The notes: generated from the letters alone by a model not told the origin. 64,000 bases of DNA from Candidatus Hemicellulosilyticus sp. P3 (GCA_001543385.1 LPNH01000002.1:1-64000), one strand, 5' to 3'; positions 20,187-30,312 are shown, numbered from the stretch's first letter. Program-made: numbers and translations.

Positions 20187-20218
20187 TGCACACCACACTT
20201 CATTTTCTTTTGTCTTGA
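20187..20218 (-). repeat. Short dispersed repeat, inverted relative to 1637-1667
   Basis: Same alignment, 30 of 32 columns identical by eye; a 16-nt partial match also sits at about 13567. Confidence 0.75.
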
Positions 20219-20440
20219 TATAAGGGATTCCTGACCTCGGCTGAAACTGGTTGTCGCTTGGGGAGGGGAGGTTTTTCGCGGATTGAATGGAGGGGAGGCT
20301 TTTGGATGCCGGGGCGGTGGAGGGGTGGATGCAGATTTTGTGAAGTTTTTGTATCTTTGCGTTGGTTGCACTGTGGTGCAACGGTGATTTTATTCTTTAC
20401 ACCCTATTGATTTATAGGTAATTCTAATTTATCAGACACT

Positions 20441-22486
20441 ATGGAAGAGCTGAACACGATGCAGCCGGATCCGAATGAGGAGCCGCTGATGAACCCCGAT
20501 GACAAGAAGAATCCGGCAACGGATATGATGCAGGAGAAAACAACAGAGATTTCGGAGAATGAGCATGTTGATGTTCCAAAGGAACAGGATGGGAGGATGT
20601 CTGGAGCGGAGTCGGGTTCAAGCAAGGAGGATGTTTGTGACACGCCAGCGGAGACGGAAACTGCGCCAGAGGCTCCTGTGGAGACGGAAACAGCGGATGC
20701 CGGCGAGGGGGACATGGAGGGCGAGCTGGAAGGCGAGGCGACGGAGGATGACGCGGAACGGTTTGCGACGATGGGTCGCGAGGAGCTGGTGGCCGCGCTG
20801 GAGGCGCTGTTGCAGCAGGAGGTGCAGCAGGTGAAGCATCAGGTGACGCTGCTGCGTTCGCGTTTCGGCGAGTTGACGCAGGAGGCGGAACGGGCCAATT
20901 ATGAGGCTTTTCTGGCCGGCGGCGGATTGAAGGAAGATTTTCAGAGTGTGGAGGACGCGGTGTCGGCACAGTTCAGGAAGCTGTATGGCGTCTACCGCGA
21001 GCGCAGGCAGCGGTACCAGGAGGCTATGGAGGCGCAGAAGCGGCAGAATCTGGCTCAGAAGCAGCAGATTCTGGAGGAGCTGCGCCAGCTGATCGAACGC
21101 GACGAGGAGTCGCTGAAGGCGACGTATGACCGTTTTAATGAGATTCAGGATAAGTGGAAGGAGATTGGCGAGGTGCCGCGCGAGAGTCTGAATGATTTGT
21201 GGCAGACGTATCATTTCCTTATTGAGCAGTTTTTCAGCAAGGTGAAGATTAGCAAGGAGCTGCGTATGCTGGATCTGAAGCGCAACCTGGAGCAGAAGAT
21301 GGCGTTGTGTGAGAAGGCTGAGGAGTTGATGATGGAGGAGTCGGTGACGAAGGCGTTTAAGGAGTTGCAGGTGTTGCGCGACCGCTGGCGGGAGATAGGT
21401 CCTGTGCCGACGGAGCATAATGAGGAGATTTGGCAGCGGTTCTGCAATGCCGCCAACCAGGTGGACGAACGCCGCAAGGCTTATTATGAGGAGCGAAGCA
21501 AGGAGATGGAGCAGAACCTGCTGGCCAAGCAGGCGTTGGTGGCACAGGTGCAGGCCCACACGGCGGAACGTCCGCAGGGGGTGAAAGGATGGAACGAGGT
21601 GACGGCGACGCTGGACGAGCTGCTGAAGATGTGGAAGACGATAGGTCCGGTGCCGCGCGAGGCGAATGAGAAGGTGTGGAATGAGTTCAAGGGCGGCATT
21701 GACGCATTTTACCGCGACAAGAAGGCTTTTTTCAGCCAGATGCGCGACGAGCAGACGGAGAATTACAACCGTAAGATTGACTTATGCCTGAAGGCGGAGG
21801 CGATTGCGAAGCGCGAGGATTGGAAGAAGGCGACGGAGGAGCTGCTGGCGCTGCAGGAGGAGTGGAAGCAGGTGGGCAATGTGAGCCGCAAGGTGAGCGA
21901 GAAGGTGTGGAAACGTTTCCGCACGGCATGCGATGAGTTTTTTGCGAAGAAGAATGAGTTTTTTAAGGATATCCGTCAAAGCGAGAAGGAGAATTTGGCG
22001 AAGAAGGAGGCGATTATTGAGCAATTGAAGGCGTTTGAGTTTGGCGAGGACAAGGAGGAGAATCTGCGTGTGATCAAGGATTTCCAGCGGCAGTGGATGG
22101 AGGCCGGGCATGTGCCTATGAGGGAGAAGGAACGGCTGCAGAAGGAGTTCCGCGCTGTGATTGACGGACATTTCGAACGGCTGAAGATTAGTTTGCGCGA
22201 GGCGCAGGAGACGGCGTTCCGCGAACGTGTGGACCGCATCCGCACGAGCGGCGGACGGATGAGCGGCGAACGGATGGCGCTGACGGAGCAGATTGAGAAG
22301 CTGCGGAATAATTTGAAGGTGTGGGAGAATAACTTAGGGTTTCTCGCAAGTAGCAAGCAGGCCGACTTGCTGCGACAGGAGTTTGAGCGGAAGCTGCAGG
22401 ACGCCAGGCAGCAGCTGGCGCTGCTGCAGGCGAAGCTGAAGATTCTGGACGAGGCAGAGAAAGAACAACAGGAGAAGCAGGCATGA
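20441..22486 (+). CDS. DUF349 domain-containing protein
   Basis: Repeated 'W(K/R)(E/T)IG.VPRE...(L/V)W..F' modules characteristic of DUF349. Confidence 0.85.
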   Translation: MEELNTMQPDPNEEPLMNPDDKKNPATDMMQEKTTEISENEHVDVPKEQDGRMSGAESGSSKEDVCDTPAETETAPEAPVETETADAGEGDMEGELEGEATEDDAERFATMGREELVAALEALLQQEVQQVKHQVTLLRSRFGELTQEAERANYEAFLAGGGLKEDFQSVEDAVSAQFRKLYGVYRERRQRYQEAMEAQKRQNLAQKQQILEELRQLIERDEESLKATYDRFNEIQDKWKEIGEVPRESLNDLWQTYHFLIEQFFSKVKISKELRMLDLKRNLEQKMALCEKAEELMMEESVTKAFKELQVLRDRWREIGPVPTEHNEEIWQRFCNAANQVDERRKAYYEERSKEMEQNLLAKQALVAQVQAHTAERPQGVKGWNEVTATLDELLKMWKTIGPVPREANEKVWNEFKGGIDAFYRDKKAFFSQMRDEQTENYNRKIDLCLKAEAIAKREDWKKATEELLALQEEWKQVGNVSRKVSEKVWKRFRTACDEFFAKKNEFFKDIRQSEKENLAKKEAIIEQLKAFEFGEDKEENLRVIKDFQRQWMEAGHVPMREKERLQKEFRAVIDGHFERLKISLREAQETAFRERVDRIRTSGGRMSGERMALTEQIEKLRNNLKVWENNLGFLASSKQADLLRQEFERKLQDARQQLALLQAKLKILDEAEKEQQEKQA

Positions 22487-23493
22487 GCGGTCCCGGCGGA
22501 AGAGGCGCCGCATGGCGCATGGCGGCGGCACTGGTGTGCGCCGTGACGGCGGCGGCGTGCGGCGGCAACGGCACCGACGGTGGCGGCAGACGCGACGGCG
22601 ACATGGAGATTATGCGGCTGGAGCGCGTCATTATGGACTGCGACGAGGCATCGCTGCCGGAGGCGCTGCAACGGTTCGACGAGGAACTGGCTTCGCCGTT
22701 GCTGACGCTGCGACCGCAGGAGCAGGAGTTTATGGAGATGGTGCGGCAGTACCGGACGGACAGCGTGATGCGCGATATTGACGCCACGGTGCAACGGCGC
22801 TACGGCGACCTGGGGTGGCTGGAACGCGCACTGACGGAGGCGGTGCAACGTGCCTCGAAACTGGACAAGGGTATCGGGCTGCGCAAGGCGGCGACGTTTA
22901 TCGGCAGCAGCGGCTATGCCGACCGGGTGCGTGCCGACCGCGAGAGCGCCACGTTGGTGATTGCGATTGACCAGTATGCCGTGGGCGGGATGGAACGCTA
23001 TGGCTTTTTCGGCGACCCGATGTATGTGGTGCGGCTGAGCGACAGCGCGTATCTGACGGCGGACTGTATGGCGGCGCTGGCACATGAGTATATTGCCATG
23101 CCTCCGGAACCGTGGTCGCTGCTGGATTATATGGTGGCGGAGGGGAAGGAGTTGTTTTTTCTGGACCAGACGCTGCCACGGACGGCGGACAGTATCAAGA
23201 TCCGTTATACGAGGCAACAGATGGAGTGGGCGGAACGTCACGAGGCGAAGGTGTGGGCGTATTTGTTGCACAACAAGTTGCTGTTCAACACGGATGTGAC
23301 GGCGTTTCACAATTTAATTGACGAGGCGCCGAAGACGAATGCGTTTGGCAATGAGTCGGCACCCCGGGCGGTGGAGTATGTGGGCTGGCAGATGGTGCGG
23401 CAGTATATGAAGCGCAGCGGCGCTTCGCTGCACGAACTGATGGAGGAGACGGATGCAAGGAAGATTTTGGAAGGTTCGGGTTATAGGCCCTGA
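22483..23493 (+). CDS. gldB: GldB-like gliding motility lipoprotein
   Basis: Lipobox VTAAAC|GG; 'LLDYMVAEGKELFFLDQTLPRTADSIKIRYTRQQMEWAERHEAKVWAYLLHNKLLFNTD' resembles GldB. Overlaps the preceding stop codon by 4 bp. Confidence 0.8.
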   Translation: MSGPGGRGAAWRMAAALVCAVTAAACGGNGTDGGGRRDGDMEIMRLERVIMDCDEASLPEALQRFDEELASPLLTLRPQEQEFMEMVRQYRTDSVMRDIDATVQRRYGDLGWLERALTEAVQRASKLDKGIGLRKAATFIGSSGYADRVRADRESATLVIAIDQYAVGGMERYGFFGDPMYVVRLSDSAYLTADCMAALAHEYIAMPPEPWSLLDYMVAEGKELFFLDQTLPRTADSIKIRYTRQQMEWAERHEAKVWAYLLHNKLLFNTDVTAFHNLIDEAPKTNAFGNESAPRAVEYVGWQMVRQYMKRSGASLHELMEETDARKILEGSGYRP

Positions 23494-23510
23494 ACTGGGA
23501 ATGGGAGGAT

Positions 23511-24164
23511 ATGACTATGAAGAAGCGGATTGGTTTTTGGATGGGGGTGGCGCTGCTGGCCGCGGTGGCGCTGTCGCTGGACGGATGCAGGGCGGTGCGG
23601 GAGTTTCTGGCCAAGGATTTGGAGAGCCCGAGTGACGAGGACTGGATTATCGGCAAGCTGTATGAGGATGAGTATGTGCAGGAGTCGCCGTATCAGCCGG
23701 CAACGCCAGGCAGCGGCACGGTGACGGCACCGGCCGGCGCGTCGGCGGCGGCACAATCGCTGGCGGCGATACGGACGGCAGCGGACGACGGCGCACTGTA
23801 CGACGCGCTGATGCCGTGGATGGGGGTGCCGTATAAGTATGGCGGCACGACGAAGAAGGGGGTGGACTGCTCGGCGTTTGTGGGCGCGGTGTATAAGACG
23901 CGCTATGGTGTTGAGTTGCACCGCACGGCGAATGATATGCAGCAGGATGTGACGTTTATCAAGCGTAATGAGTTGCAGGCCGGCGATATTTTGTTTTTTA
24001 CGAACAGCAACGGCAAGGTGGCTCATGTGGGCATCTATCTGAAGGACGTGACGTTTGTTCACGCCTCGACGTCGAGCGGCGTGATTTTGAGCCGCTTTGA
24101 CACGGGCTATTGGTCGAAGCGGCTGTACCGCTGCGGACGGGTGAAGCTTCGCCCCGCGCGGTAG
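23511..24164 (+). CDS. C40 family peptidase (NlpC/P60)
   Basis: 'GVPYKYGGTTKKGVDCSAFVGAVYKTRYGVELHRTANDM...LQAGDILFFTNSNGKVAHVGIYL'. Confidence 0.9.
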   Translation: MTMKKRIGFWMGVALLAAVALSLDGCRAVREFLAKDLESPSDEDWIIGKLYEDEYVQESPYQPATPGSGTVTAPAGASAAAQSLAAIRTAADDGALYDALMPWMGVPYKYGGTTKKGVDCSAFVGAVYKTRYGVELHRTANDMQQDVTFIKRNELQAGDILFFTNSNGKVAHVGIYLKDVTFVHASTSSGVILSRFDTGYWSKRLYRCGRVKLRPAR

Positions 24165-24280
24165 CGGAAACGGGACTTTCCTGTTTCGGACTGACGGCGG
24201 ATTCCCGGTACGGACGACGGAGGCATTTGACCCGTCTGGGACGGGGATGATGCAAGGCCGGCGTGACGACCGATCGGGAA

Positions 24281-25198
24281 TTAGTGTTTTCTGATGATGA
24301 GCGGACGCGAGGTGTCGCGGGCCAGGACGCGGAGCGACTGGTGGTGGTTGACGAATCGGAGCTCACGGCCTACGTTTTCGCCTTCGCCGTCGATGTTGAC
24401 CCATTTGTCGACGTTGCCGGTGACAACGATTTCGCGGGCACGGAACATTTCAACGTGCTGGCTGAGCTCGAAGAGGTTGGCGTAGACGAGGGGTCCGGTG
24501 ATGGGGACGTGTTCGACGGGGATTTTGTCGACGATGCTGATGTCGATGAGGCCGTCGTCAAGCTTGGCGCGAGGGGCGACGGCGACGTTGTAGCCGAACT
24601 GGTTGCTGTTGGCAAAGGTGATGAACCAAGCTCGGCGCTCGACGGGGGCTTCTTTGCCGTCGAGGTAGAGGGTATAGTCTTTGCTTTGGTAGGAAGGGTA
24701 TTCGCGAAGGATGAGGTTGAGGTAGGCAGGGAAGCCGCGCATCTTGGCGGCTTTCATGAGCCGCGCCACGTAGGCGTCGAATCCGACACCGGCGATGCTG
24801 GCGATGAGGTAGCGGTCGTTGAGAACGATGGTGTCGATGGAGGTGACTTTGCTGTGGTTGAGAATGCGGATGGCAAGGGCGGGGATGAGCGGTATTTTCA
24901 TGCAGCGGGCCAGGCCGTTGCCGCTGCCGCAGGGCACGATGCCCAGTATGACAGGCGAGTCTTTCAGTCCCTGGATGACGTCGTTGACGGATCCGTCGCC
25001 ACCGACGGCTGTGACGATGTCAAAGCCCTGGTCGACGGCCTGCCGTGCGATGAGGGTGCCGTGGTGGATGTATTCGGTGTAACGCACTTCGTAGTCGTAG
25101 AGGTCGTGGTTGAGGTTGGCACGCAGAAGGGTTTCGATGCGTTTCTGACGACCGACTCCGGAGAAGGGGTTGACGACGACGAGCATTTTTTTCTTCAT
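24281..25198 (-). CDS. Diacylglycerol/lipid kinase family protein (YegS/BmrU-like)
   Basis: 'VVNPFSGVGRQKR...AVGGDGSVNDVIQGL...LGIVPCGSGNGLARCM'. Confidence 0.9.
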   Translation of the reverse strand: MKKKMLVVVNPFSGVGRQKRIETLLRANLNHDLYDYEVRYTEYIHHGTLIARQAVDQGFDIVTAVGGDGSVNDVIQGLKDSPVILGIVPCGSGNGLARCMKIPLIPALAIRILNHSKVTSIDTIVLNDRYLIASIAGVGFDAYVARLMKAAKMRGFPAYLNLILREYPSYQSKDYTLYLDGKEAPVERRAWFITFANSNQFGYNVAVAPRAKLDDGLIDISIVDKIPVEHVPITGPLVYANLFELSQHVEMFRAREIVVTGNVDKWVNIDGEGENVGRELRFVNHHQSLRVLARDTSRPLIIRKH

Positions 25199-25250
25199 GG
25201 CGGTATGACTGGGCGCTGGGTTTCTGGCGGGGTTGTTTTGAAAGGATGGG

Positions 25251-25541
25251 TTAGTCGTTGAAGATGTAGACGTCTTCGTCGGGGCGTTTCATCAGGTATT
25301 CTTCACGGGCGAAGCGCTCGATGGTGTCGAGGTTGGTGACGAGGTTGACGGCATGGATGCTGTCGGCGACGATGGCGCGTCGCGCCGACTTTTCTTCGGT
25401 GCGGAGGTGACGCACCTCGCGCCGCAGGCGCGAGATGACGAAGAGGTTGTTCTGGTCGAGAAAGATTATGAGCACCGCGAAGATGAGCGAGGCGGCGACG
25501 TATTTGTTTTTGACGATGTGCCAGAGTTTGTTCCAGTCCAT
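25251..25541 (-). CDS. FtsB/DivIC-like septum formation initiator family protein
   Basis: ATG at 25541: MDWNKLWHIVKNKYVAASLIFAVLIIFLDQNNLFVISRLRREVRHL...RFAREEYLMKRPDEDVYIF. Confidence 0.8.
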   Translation of the reverse strand: MDWNKLWHIVKNKYVAASLIFAVLIIFLDQNNLFVISRLRREVRHLRTEEKSARRAIVADSIHAVNLVTNLDTIERFAREEYLMKRPDEDVYIFND

Positions 25542-25554
25542 AGGGCAGGGCGGG

Positions 25555-26835
25555 TTAGAGTTTGAGCCGCTGGCCGACCCGTATTTTGTCGGAACGCAGA
25601 TGGTTTTTTTTGCGCAGGGCGGCAACGGTAGTGCCGTGTTTGCGGGCGATGGATGAGAGGGTCTCGCCTTTGCGGACGAGGTGGGTGGCACCGCCGCGGG
25701 AGCGGTGTGAGGTGCTGCGCGGCTGGTAGGACTCGATTTCGACAGGGGCAACGGTGAGGGAATCGGCGGTACGGGCGTAGACGCTGTCTTCGTAGCGAAT
25801 CATGAGGCCGATTTTGTCGGTGGGCAGGCAGAGGGTGTAGCTGCCGGAGGAGGCGGGGATGAGGTCGGCGCGGTATTGGGGGTTGAGGGTGCGAAGCTCG
25901 TCGAGGGTGACGCCGGTGTAGCGCGAGACGAAGCAGAAGAGGGCGTCGCTGCGCAGACGCAGCGTGTCGGAATGGATGGGCAGGGTGAAACGATGGGCCC
26001 GGAGCCCATGCTCGGGGTAGTAGTTCATGACGTAGGTGGCGGCGATGAAGGCGGGGATGTAGCCGCGGGTTTCGCGGGGCAGATAGGGGTAGATTAGCCA
26101 GAAGTTGCGGTGGCCGCCGCTGCGCACGATGGCTTTGTTGATGTTGCCGGGGCCGCAGTTGTAGGCGGCGATGGCAAGGGTCCAGTCATCGAAGATGTCG
26201 CGCAGGTCGCGCAGGTAGCGTGCAGCGGCAACGGTGGAACGGTGGGGGTCGCGACGGTCGTCGACGACGGAGTTGACCTCCATGTCGTAGAGTTTGCCGG
26301 TGTGGTACATGAATTGCCACAGGCCGGCGGCACCGACACGGGAGGTGGCCAGGGGGTTCATGGCGGACTCGACGATGGCGAGGTATTTGAGCTCTTCAGG
26401 GACTCCGTAGCGCGAAAGCACCTCTTCGAACATGGGATGGTAGTAGTCGGAGAGGGAGAGCATGACGTCAAGACGGGTGGACATCATGTTGAGGTACATG
26501 CGGATGTAGGCCCGCACGCTGCTGTTGTAGGTCATGGGGATAACGGTGTGGAGGGCGGCGAGGCGGCGGGCGATGACGGAATCGGGGATCTGGTCGAAGT
26601 CGTCAACGCTGACAGCATGATTGTGGCGCGAGAGTTGCTCGCGGTGGCTGCGCAGGTAGTAGCTGTTGAGGAGGCTGTCGTAGTTGGCAACGTAGGAGGC
26701 GCTGATGCGGACGGCATCGGTATGGTCTTCGGCGGAGGGTTGCGCCAAGGACGGAACGGAGAGCAGAGCCGACAGCGGGATGAAAAGGGCTATGAAGCGA
26801 AGGGCTCGAGTTGGTGTCTTGGGGAGAAAAAACAT
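25555..26835 (-). CDS. mltD: Membrane-bound lytic murein transglycosylase D-like, SLT + LysM
   Basis: 'LKYLAIVESAMNPLATSRVGAAGLWQFMYHTGKLYDM...AAYNCGPGNINKAI' and C-terminal LysM 'HLVRKGETLSSIARKHGTTVAALRKKN'. Confidence 0.88.
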   Translation of the reverse strand: MFFLPKTPTRALRFIALFIPLSALLSVPSLAQPSAEDHTDAVRISASYVANYDSLLNSYYLRSHREQLSRHNHAVSVDDFDQIPDSVIARRLAALHTVIPMTYNSSVRAYIRMYLNMMSTRLDVMLSLSDYYHPMFEEVLSRYGVPEELKYLAIVESAMNPLATSRVGAAGLWQFMYHTGKLYDMEVNSVVDDRRDPHRSTVAAARYLRDLRDIFDDWTLAIAAYNCGPGNINKAIVRSGGHRNFWLIYPYLPRETRGYIPAFIAATYVMNYYPEHGLRAHRFTLPIHSDTLRLRSDALFCFVSRYTGVTLDELRTLNPQYRADLIPASSGSYTLCLPTDKIGLMIRYEDSVYARTADSLTVAPVEIESYQPRSTSHRSRGGATHLVRKGETLSSIARKHGTTVAALRKKNHLRSDKIRVGQRLKL

Positions 26836-27077
26836 ATTTAAAGAACGGGAAAAGCGCTCTTTTGGTATGTTAAACGCCTCTTTTTTGTCCCTCAAAATAA
26901 TTATTATCCACAAACGTTTATTGTTCAACATATTAACATGTATGTTGTGAAAATTAAAAAGGGGGTGCAGGGCGCTGTCGGAAGAGTTTGGCTATATTTG
27001 CATTGAAAATAAGGATTGCAGACATTCGCATTTTCCGGGACAGTTTTTTTAAAACATAATAATTATTATCAACGATT

Positions 27078-27392
27078 ATGACTATCACTGTTACTGAAGA
27101 CCAATTCCAGTCGATGTTGAACACCGACAAGCCGGTGATGATTGACTGCAGCGCCACCTGGTGCGGCCCGTGCAAGGCTCTGGCCCCTGTCATTGATGAG
27201 ATTGCAGCCGAATATGAGGGCCGCGCAGTGGTGGGTAAGATGGATGTGGAGGAGTGCCCCGGCATCTCGATGCAGTATCGCATCCGCAATGTACCTACGG
27301 TGCTGTTTTTCAAGAACGGCAAGGTGAAGGACAAGAGTGTGGGCCTGGTGCAGAAGAGCACGCTCACCGAGAAGTTGGACGCACTGATGTAG
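27078..27392 (+). CDS. trxA: Thioredoxin
   Basis: 'DCSATWCGPCKALAPVIDEIAAEYEGRAVVGKMDVEE...VPTVLFFKNGKV'. Confidence 0.93.
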   Translation: MTITVTEDQFQSMLNTDKPVMIDCSATWCGPCKALAPVIDEIAAEYEGRAVVGKMDVEECPGISMQYRIRNVPTVLFFKNGKVKDKSVGLVQKSTLTEKLDALM

Positions 27393-27407
27393 ACTGGCTG
27401 ACGGGCG

Positions 27408-28325
27408 ATGTTTGAAGAGACGGAGCGTTATAAGACGCTGAGTTTCTATGCCCGACAGATTGTGGAGGGCTATATCACCGGGCTGCACCGGAGTCCGTCG
27501 CACGGTTTTTCGGTGGAGTTTGCCGAACACAGGCAGTATAATAACGGAGAGTCGACACGCAATATCGACTGGCGGCTGTATGGTCGCACGGACAGGCTGT
27601 TTGTGAAGCAGTTTGCCGAGGAGACGAATCTGCGCTGCCGCCTGGTGGTGGATCACAGCGGTTCGATGCGGTTCCCGACGGAGGGACAAGGCAACACGGC
27701 TCGGCCGAACAAGCTGACGTTTGCGTTGTATGCCTGCGCGATTCTGCTGGAGCTGCTGGTGCGTCAGCGCGACGCTTTCGGGCTGACGCTGCTGAGCGAC
27801 GGCATGGATGTGCACAGCGAGATGCGCAGCAGCAAGGTGCATCAGCGTTATCTGCTGGAATTGCTGGAACGCGAGTTGCGCGAGCCGGCGACGGAAGGTC
27901 GCCGCACGGCGGTTGCGGCCAGCCTGCACCGTCTGGCGGAGGAGATGCACCGCCGCTCGATGGTGGTGCTGTTTACGGATGCGCTGACGGACGACAATGA
28001 ACGTGAGACGCTGTTTGACGCGCTGCGTCACCTCCGCCATAACAAGCACGAGGTGTTGTTGTTCCACACGCTGGACTACGGACGGGAAGCCCGCTTTGAA
28101 TTTGACGACCGCCCTACCCTGTTTATCGACCTGGAGAGCGGGCGCCGCCTGAAGGCGCAGCCGGCGGAGGTGGAGAGCCGCTATCGCGAGACGATGCGAC
28201 AGCAACTGGAGGAGATTCGCCGACACGCTATGCAGTACCGCATAGACTATCAGCCGGTGGCGGTGGAGGAGGGCGTGGAGCGCGTGATGCTGCCTTTTCT
28301 GCTTAAACGGGCCCGCATGCGATGA
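27408..28325 (+). CDS. DUF58 domain-containing protein
   Basis: 'GLHRSPSHGFSVEFAEHRQYNNGESTRNIDWRLYGRTDRLFVKQFAEETNLRCRLVVDHSGSM'. Confidence 0.9.
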   Translation: MFEETERYKTLSFYARQIVEGYITGLHRSPSHGFSVEFAEHRQYNNGESTRNIDWRLYGRTDRLFVKQFAEETNLRCRLVVDHSGSMRFPTEGQGNTARPNKLTFALYACAILLELLVRQRDAFGLTLLSDGMDVHSEMRSSKVHQRYLLELLERELREPATEGRRTAVAASLHRLAEEMHRRSMVVLFTDALTDDNERETLFDALRHLRHNKHEVLLFHTLDYGREARFEFDDRPTLFIDLESGRRLKAQPAEVESRYRETMRQQLEEIRRHAMQYRIDYQPVAVEEGVERVMLPFLLKRARMR

Positions 28326-28331
28326 ACGGAA

Positions 28332-28363
28332 TTTGCAGGAGTCGATATTTTTCAATAACTTTG
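28332..28363 (+). promoter_or_regulatory. Bacteroidetes-type promoter for buk
   Basis: TTTG (28332-28335)-N20-TAACTTTG (28356-28363), matching the TTTG/TAnnTTTG consensus. Confidence 0.7.
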
Positions 28364-28408
28364 CAACTTATTCTGATTTTCTAAACAATTTATAATTCTA
28401 AAGAGACA

Positions 28409-29497
28409 ATGAGAAAATATACTTTGGTGATCAACCCGGGTGCGACCTCGACGAAGTTCTCCATTTATGACGGTGAGAACGAATTGTTCACAGAGAACAT
28501 CAAGCACCCGATCGAGGAGATTCAGCAGTTCCACGAGGTGGCGGACCAATTTGATTACCGCAAGGACGCTATCATGCAGAAGGTGCATGAGCAGGGCTAC
28601 AAGGATGACGAGATTGCTATCGTGATGGGCCGCGGCGGCTTGACACGCCCCTGCGAGAGCGGCACTTACCGTGTGAACGAGCTGATGCGCAAGGAGTGTA
28701 TCGAAGGCATCCAAGGCAAGCATGCCTGCAACCTGGGTGCATTGATAAGCGACTCGATCGCCAAGGAGATCGGGCTGGACTGCGCTTATATCGCCGACCC
28801 CGGCATTGTTGACGAACGCCCCGACTACGCCAAGATTACGGGCCATAAGGAGTTTGACCTCGACCCGGCACACGAGGGCGTGATCTGGCACTGCCTGAAC
28901 CAGAAGATGACGGGTAAACTGTATGCCCGTGAACTGGGCAAGCAGTATGAGGATTTGAATCTGATTATTTGCCACATGGGCGGCGGCGTGTCGTGCGGCA
29001 TCCATGCTCACGGAAAGTGTGTGGAGGTGAACCGCGCACTGTGCGGCCTGGGACCGTTCTCGCCGACCCGCTCGGGCTCTATCAACGCCAGCAAGCTGAT
29101 TGAGGTCTGCTTCAGCGGCAAGTATGATATGGGCAAGGTGAAGAAGATGGTGACGGCCGAGGGCGGATTTGTGTCGTATCTGGGCACGAATGACGCCTAT
29201 GAGGTGGAGAAACGCGCTTTGGCCGGCGACGCGAAGTGCCAGCTGCTGGTGGATGCGTTCTGCTATCAGGTGTCGCTGGAGATCAGCCGTCTGGCCGCTG
29301 TGGTGAAGGGCAAGGTGGATGCCATTATCCTGACTGGAGGCATCGCCTACAGCAAGCCTTGGATGGAGCAGATCACGAATCAGATTGACTGGATTGCCCC
29401 TGTGAAGGTTTATAAGGGCGAGAACGAGATGCTGGCCCTGGCCATCTGCGGCAAAGAGCTGCTGGATGGAAAACCGGCCAAGGAATACGGTGAATAG
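28409..29497 (+). CDS. buk: Butyrate kinase
   Basis: 'LVINPGATSTKFSIYDGENELF...AIVMGRGGLTRPCESGTYRVNELM...IICHMGGGVSCGIHAHGKCVEVN...ILTGGIAYSKPW'. Confidence 0.93.
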   Translation: MRKYTLVINPGATSTKFSIYDGENELFTENIKHPIEEIQQFHEVADQFDYRKDAIMQKVHEQGYKDDEIAIVMGRGGLTRPCESGTYRVNELMRKECIEGIQGKHACNLGALISDSIAKEIGLDCAYIADPGIVDERPDYAKITGHKEFDLDPAHEGVIWHCLNQKMTGKLYARELGKQYEDLNLIICHMGGGVSCGIHAHGKCVEVNRALCGLGPFSPTRSGSINASKLIEVCFSGKYDMGKVKKMVTAEGGFVSYLGTNDAYEVEKRALAGDAKCQLLVDAFCYQVSLEISRLAAVVKGKVDAIILTGGIAYSKPWMEQITNQIDWIAPVKVYKGENEMLALAICGKELLDGKPAKEYGE

Positions 29498-29533
29498 GGA
29501 AAGTGTGTTAAACCCATCAAACCCATTATAGAT

Positions 29534-30244
29534 ATGAGACGCTTGGTTGTTTTTTGTTTGCTTTCGACAGCGGCACTGGCGGCGCAGGCTCAAAGTGTAG
29601 CGCTGAAGTCTTTCGAGGATTCTGCATCTTATGCCATCGGCCGCGATATTTATTATAATATGACGCAGCAGTGGCAACGGCAGAATCTGCCTATCAACAC
29701 GGAAGTGGCGGTACACGCGATGCTGGACTGTGTGCAGGGCGTCGACAAGTGGGACAACGGGATGGCGCAGCAACTGCTGGTGCGTTTTCAACAGGAGATT
29801 GACGCACGCCAGCATGCGGCGGTGCAGGCCAATATCGAAGCCGGCAGGAAGTTTATGCAGGCCAACGGCAACAACAAGTCGGTCTATACGACGGAGTCGG
29901 GGCTTCAGTACCGGCGCCTGCGCGAAGGCAACGGGAAGCGGCCCAGCATGCACACCGGAGAGAGCGGCATGAAACCCGACAAGGTGAAGGTGCATTACAC
30001 GGGTACGCTGATCGACGGAAAGGTGTTTGACAGCAGCGTGCAACGCGGACAACCGATCACGTTTGCATTGGACCGCGTGATACCGGGCTGGACCGAAGGC
30101 ATCCAACTGATGGACGAGGGTTCGAAGTATATGCTTTATATCCCCTATAATCTGGCGTATGGCGAGCAGCCGGCAGGCGAGATACCGGGCGGTTCGACAT
30201 TGATTTTCGAGGTCGAGCTGATAGAGATCAACCCCGAGAAGTAA
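29534..30244 (+). CDS. FKBP-type peptidyl-prolyl cis-trans isomerase
   Basis: 'DKVKVHYTGTLIDGKVFDSSVQRGQPITFALDRVIPGWTEGIQLMDEGSKYMLYIPYNLAYGEQPAGEIPGGSTLIFEVELIEI'. Confidence 0.93.
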   Translation: MRRLVVFCLLSTAALAAQAQSVALKSFEDSASYAIGRDIYYNMTQQWQRQNLPINTEVAVHAMLDCVQGVDKWDNGMAQQLLVRFQQEIDARQHAAVQANIEAGRKFMQANGNNKSVYTTESGLQYRRLREGNGKRPSMHTGESGMKPDKVKVHYTGTLIDGKVFDSSVQRGQPITFALDRVIPGWTEGIQLMDEGSKYMLYIPYNLAYGEQPAGEIPGGSTLIFEVELIEINPEK

Positions 30245-30258
30245 GGGAGTTTTTGAGA

Positions 30259-30283
30259 AAAAGGAGCCCGCGAGGCTCCTTTT
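30259..30283 (+). terminator. Rho-independent terminator after FKBP PPIase
   Basis: AAAAGGAGCC-CGCGA-GGCTCCTTTT followed by TT. Confidence 0.75.
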
Positions 30284-30312
30284 TTGTGTTAGACTCTTAT
30301 GGCGACGAAATG

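Noticed and set aside
21976-23310. 444-aa minus-strand ORF opposite DUF349 and gldB
   Set aside because: Antisense artefact of codon bias; no domain signature.
28409-29497. Solitary buk as evidence of a broken butyrate pathway
   Set aside because: ptb is absent next to buk, but it could be elsewhere in the genome; the window cannot decide.
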